From Lunasporangiospora selenospora (taxonomy: Eukaryota > Mortierellomycota > Mortierellomycetes > Mortierellales > Mortierellaceae): a stretch of DNA of 12,431 bases. Of this stretch, positions 9,901-12,431 are shown one piece after another. The stretch's first letter is position 1. The number at the start of each line of letters is the position of its first letter. The notes under the pieces are model-generated. The model ran no database searches, was not told the origin of the DNA, and saw nothing but the letters and a program-made list of their open reading frames with translations. Location of the stretch: contig JAABOA010000406.1 in assembly GCA_015680635.1 (NCBI GenBank), positions 1 through 12,431 on the forward strand, given 5' to 3'. Made by a program: the position numbers and the translations under genes.

Positions 9901-12029
9901 TAGAACAAGCCATTGACTGGGCTGATGTGACCAGAGCAACAACTCCAGAATACGGTACCGCTATTGAAAACTCTGATCTCACTTGGGATCGACTACAAGA
10001 TCTTTTACTTTTCGAACCGACCGCGAAGCAGCGATTTTATTATCCTGTTGCTCTCAGGAAAGATCTCACGCCGCTTTCACCCATCCCTGTAATACATGAC
10101 ATCTGTCGAGAGAAGGATCACCAGGGCAAGCCCTTTTCAACAATGTTTCAGTTCGACATTAGAGATCTAGACCAACCCATCATCCAGGTGACCCGTGTGG
10201 AAAGATCCACCAACATGCTACAGACGGTGAAAAAGCAGAAAGCGGCCCAAAAGAAAAGTGCTGCTCAGTTCCTCATTCCAGAGCATTGTATGGCCTCCCC
10301 GATCGCTGCCAGTGTACTACACTCTGCTAAATGGATGGTCTCGGTCCTGACGCGGCTAGACGGCTTACTGATGGCATCCGAATTTAAACATCGTTTTGGA
10401 CTTCACTCCATCCAGACGCAGTTGATCCTTGAGGCTCTGACAGCTTCTAACAAATGCTACGCCATGAATTTTCAGCGCCTTGAGCACCTTGGTGACACGT
10501 TCTTGAAACTTATGGTAACTGTAGACCTTTTTATACGGTTCCCCTTATTGGACGAAGGCTCACTTACTCGAAAATGTTCAGACCGTGTCAACAACCAACG
10601 ACTCCTTAGACATTCACGATCGCACCAATTGGGCCAATACCTGATCCAAGGCGAGATCGAAAACACTCATTTTTCTCAATCTCATCCAAGACCACCCCAA
10701 AAAATCTCCAACAAGACCATGGCAGATCTGATCGAGTCCACTCTAGGGGCTGCTTTTCTTTCCGGTGGTTTAGAGGCTGCTTTTGAGACGGCGATGGTCC
10801 TTCTAGATCCTCTGGACGGGATTCAAAACTGGGCAGATTTTGCAACAGCCTACGAAAACTTGACAAGCTGCCCGAACGATCTTCATAGTCCCTGCAACAC
10901 GCCACGCAGCCGCCAAAATGCATCTGATCTAAGCAACTATGAGAATATCGAAGAGTCCCTTGGATATCGCTTCAAGGACCGATTATTATTGAAACAAGCA
11001 TTGACTCATGCTTCCTGGTCCAACACAGGCATAGTTGGAGAAACTGGTGGCTCGTGTTACCAAAGACTTGAGTTTTTAGGAGATGCTCTGTTGGGCATGT
11101 TGGTGACGGACTACTGTGTGAAACGATATCCTAACTGTGGTCCCGGGATTCTTCACAAAACCAAGACTGCGAGTGTCAACTTTAAAACTCTAGGTGTATT
11201 AAGCATCACATCCGGCTTCCATCGACATATAATCCATTTTAGTCCTGAATTGGGAGGCAACATCTGCTCGACCGTCCAACAACTCCAAGATGCCTATGAG
11301 GCTGCTGTTACAAAGAAGAAGAAGAAGAAGGTCTCGTCCATTCAGCCCACCCAAACAGCAATACCCTTCTCTCGGTCCGTCTCCCAAAGACTCATCGATG
11401 CTATAGATCTAGCCCAGACGATTCCAGTGGTGGGTCCAATCCCAGAGCAACTCGAGGGCGAGTTTTGGGTCCACTTTGATATACCCAAGGTTTTGGGTGA
11501 TGTATTTGAAAGTATCCTGGGAGCAATTTATATCGACTCTGGCTGGGATTATGCAGTCCTTCAGCGCCACTTTGATGAGCGGATCAAACCTTTCCTTGAG
11601 AAGCACATCTCGGACAATACTTTGACCAGCGATCCCTTAACGACTTTTACTCAAACCATTCAGGCTGCGGGCTGTCAAAATGCCAAGATTTACAGTTATA
11701 ACGAAGGAAAGCTCCCGAAACATATCAAGGAGGCCCTACCTCAACCCCAATTATCCCAAGAACCCCGTCGCCAAGGCCAGGATCCCAATTCTGTCGACCA
11801 AACCGCGGTTCTAGTTATCCACGATAAGTTAGCGGGGACAGCCATGGCTGAAAACACTGAAAAGGCCAAAAAGATCCTGGCCAGAGATACTGTCGAGATC
11901 CTTAGAAACCAATTGTTCTGGCTCGACGACTACTGTACGTGCCCTAAACGTCTTAAGATCACTCTTCAATTGCAGCAGACGCTAAAGTCAACTTCGCCAC
12001 CTGAGGACATGTTGATCCCTACTTTTTAG
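6921..12029 (+). CDS. dcl: Dicer-like ribonuclease, 5 exons, 1541 residues
   Basis: Cuts double-stranded RNA into small RNAs for RNA silencing. Exons: 6921-7154, 7250-7477, 7605-7771, 7887-8627, 8774-12029; all introns are GT-AG and total length is 4626 nt including TAG. Domains: DExH helicase with Walker A ADTGSGKT (K53), DECH at 161-164, MTASP at 194-198, [13 protein letters not shown], and QARGRAR at 469-475; dimerisation domain (DUF283) about 562-649; platform and poorly conserved PAZ about 680-935; RNase IIIa with LEHLGD (E1027, D1031) and second pair D1108/E1111; RNase IIIb with LEFLGD (E1223, D1227) and D1366/E1369; divergent dsRBD about 1410-1504 ending in CTC. All RNase III catalytic acids are present. 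Oddities are His in the IIIa signature where an aromatic or Met is usual, and a six-Lys insert (1304-1309) in IIIb. The start is the first ATG after an in-frame stop at 6867-6869. Length fits full fungal Dicers. Dcl1 or Dcl2 type cannot be decided here. Confidence 0.96.
7838..7886 (+). other. C-rich 3' end of Dicer intron 3
   Basis: The last 50 bases of the 115-nt intron 3 carry two runs of seven C (7841-7847 and 7861-7867) before the ttatag acceptor. It is an unusually C-rich version of the polypyrimidine tract; the other introns in this window use T-rich tracts. Confidence 0.6.
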
Positions 12030-12046
12030 GAGCTTCCAGCAGATAC

Positions 12047-12077
12047 TTTTTTTTTGATTTTTTTTTGATTTTTTTTT
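12047..12077. repeat. Three T9 runs separated by GA
   Basis: Nine T, GA, nine T, GA, nine T: an exact 11-bp period beginning 17 bases after the Dicer stop codon. It will be in the 3'UTR. Such runs are prone to length change. Confidence 0.9.
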
Positions 12078-12143
12078 AACAACACGCACTGTTTATATTA
12101 TTTTTGAGGAGGGAGAGGGTTTTACATTGGGTCGAGAAAAAAT

Positions 12144-12149
12144 AATAAA
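12144..12149 (+). terminator. Candidate poly(A) signal AATAAA for Dicer
   Basis: A canonical AATAAA lies 115 bases after the stop codon in an A/T-rich setting (aataataaac). It is the only exact match close downstream. Assignment is by position and motif only. Confidence 0.5.
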
Positions 12150-12431
12150 CAAAATAACAATAAGAGACGGCAAACATAGAAACACCGTTCCCCAAAGAGA
12201 AAAAGGAGGGTTGCAGCAATAGAAAAAAAATTGGTATATATATACAAGTGTCGAGTAGATGGAAAGGAAAAAGAAAAAGAAAAAGAAGGCTCTGGACTGA
12301 GACTAGCAAAGTCAGCAACAAGTGTAAAAGAGAAAGGAAAGGAACGGAGTGCTAAAGGGAGAGGCGGAAGAGAAAGAGAGCGGATTCAAAAAAAAACCAT
12401 TGGTTCTCGAAAGCCATACACTCTTAGAAAG

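Larger units (their letters stand above)
12030..12431. other. 3' flank of Dicer, no gene seen
   Basis: The stretch holds T-rich repeats (12047-12077), a likely poly(A) signal (12144-12149), a short TATATATA run near 12236, a (gaaaaa)3 repeat at 12267-12284 and a purine-rich tail. A minus-strand open frame at 12321-12076 is made almost wholly of Phe, Leu and Ser from the low-complexity sequence and is not believable as a gene. Confidence 0.6.

Noticed and set aside
8781-12029. Separate gene starting at GTG 8781
   Set aside because: The helicase motif continues smoothly across an in-phase GT-AG intron (8628-8773) to give [19 protein letters not shown], so this is the last exon of Dicer.
12076-12321. 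Minus-strand frame of 81 codons rich in Phe and Leu
   Set aside because: Composition follows directly from the purine-rich and A-rich plus strand; it is not a credible membrane protein gene.

Overview
The window looks like nuclear DNA of a filamentous, early-diverging fungus. Both main genes carry short GT-AG introns (95-193 nt), the Dicer-like protein has a fungal layout, the spliceosomal GTPase is closer to the animal form than to budding yeast, and pyrimidine-rich tracts lie just upstream of start codons. Mucoromycota, perhaps Mortierellomycotina, is my best guess; that is an impression from style, not from a search.

The left third (1-2634) is mostly non-genic or decayed. It holds the start of an unidentified Ser/Thr/Pro-rich minus-strand protein running off the edge (1-291), its pyrimidine-rich 5' flank, a possible 270-bp MITE-like insertion (539-808) containing a 38-bp tandem duplication, a broken ankyrin-repeat relic (about 981-1194), a purine-rich stretch with a CAAAAAAC triplet repeat, and a plus-strand patchwork of open frames with an intron-like signal including a perfect TACTAAC (about 1509-2577).

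The right three quarters hold two well-supported genes transcribed away from each other from a 498-bp shared intergenic region (6423-6920). On the minus strand (6422-2635) is SNU114/EFTUD2, the U5 snRNP GTPase, which I resolve into 7 exons giving 989 residues with every splice junction in frame. On the plus strand (6921-12029) is a complete Dicer-like ribonuclease, resolved into 5 exons giving 1541 residues, with helicase, dimerisation domain, platform/degenerate PAZ, two RNase III domains with all catalytic acidic residues, and a divergent dsRBD ending in a Cys-X-Cys that suggests a CHCC zinc site.

The shared promoter puts an essential splicing GTPase next to the key enzyme of small-RNA production. 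Known coupling between stalled spliceosomes and RNAi in Cryptococcus makes this arrangement worth testing for conservation, but a functional link is only inference here. Downstream of Dicer (12030-12431) are low-complexity A/T and purine-rich sequences with a likely poly(A) signal and no gene I can support.
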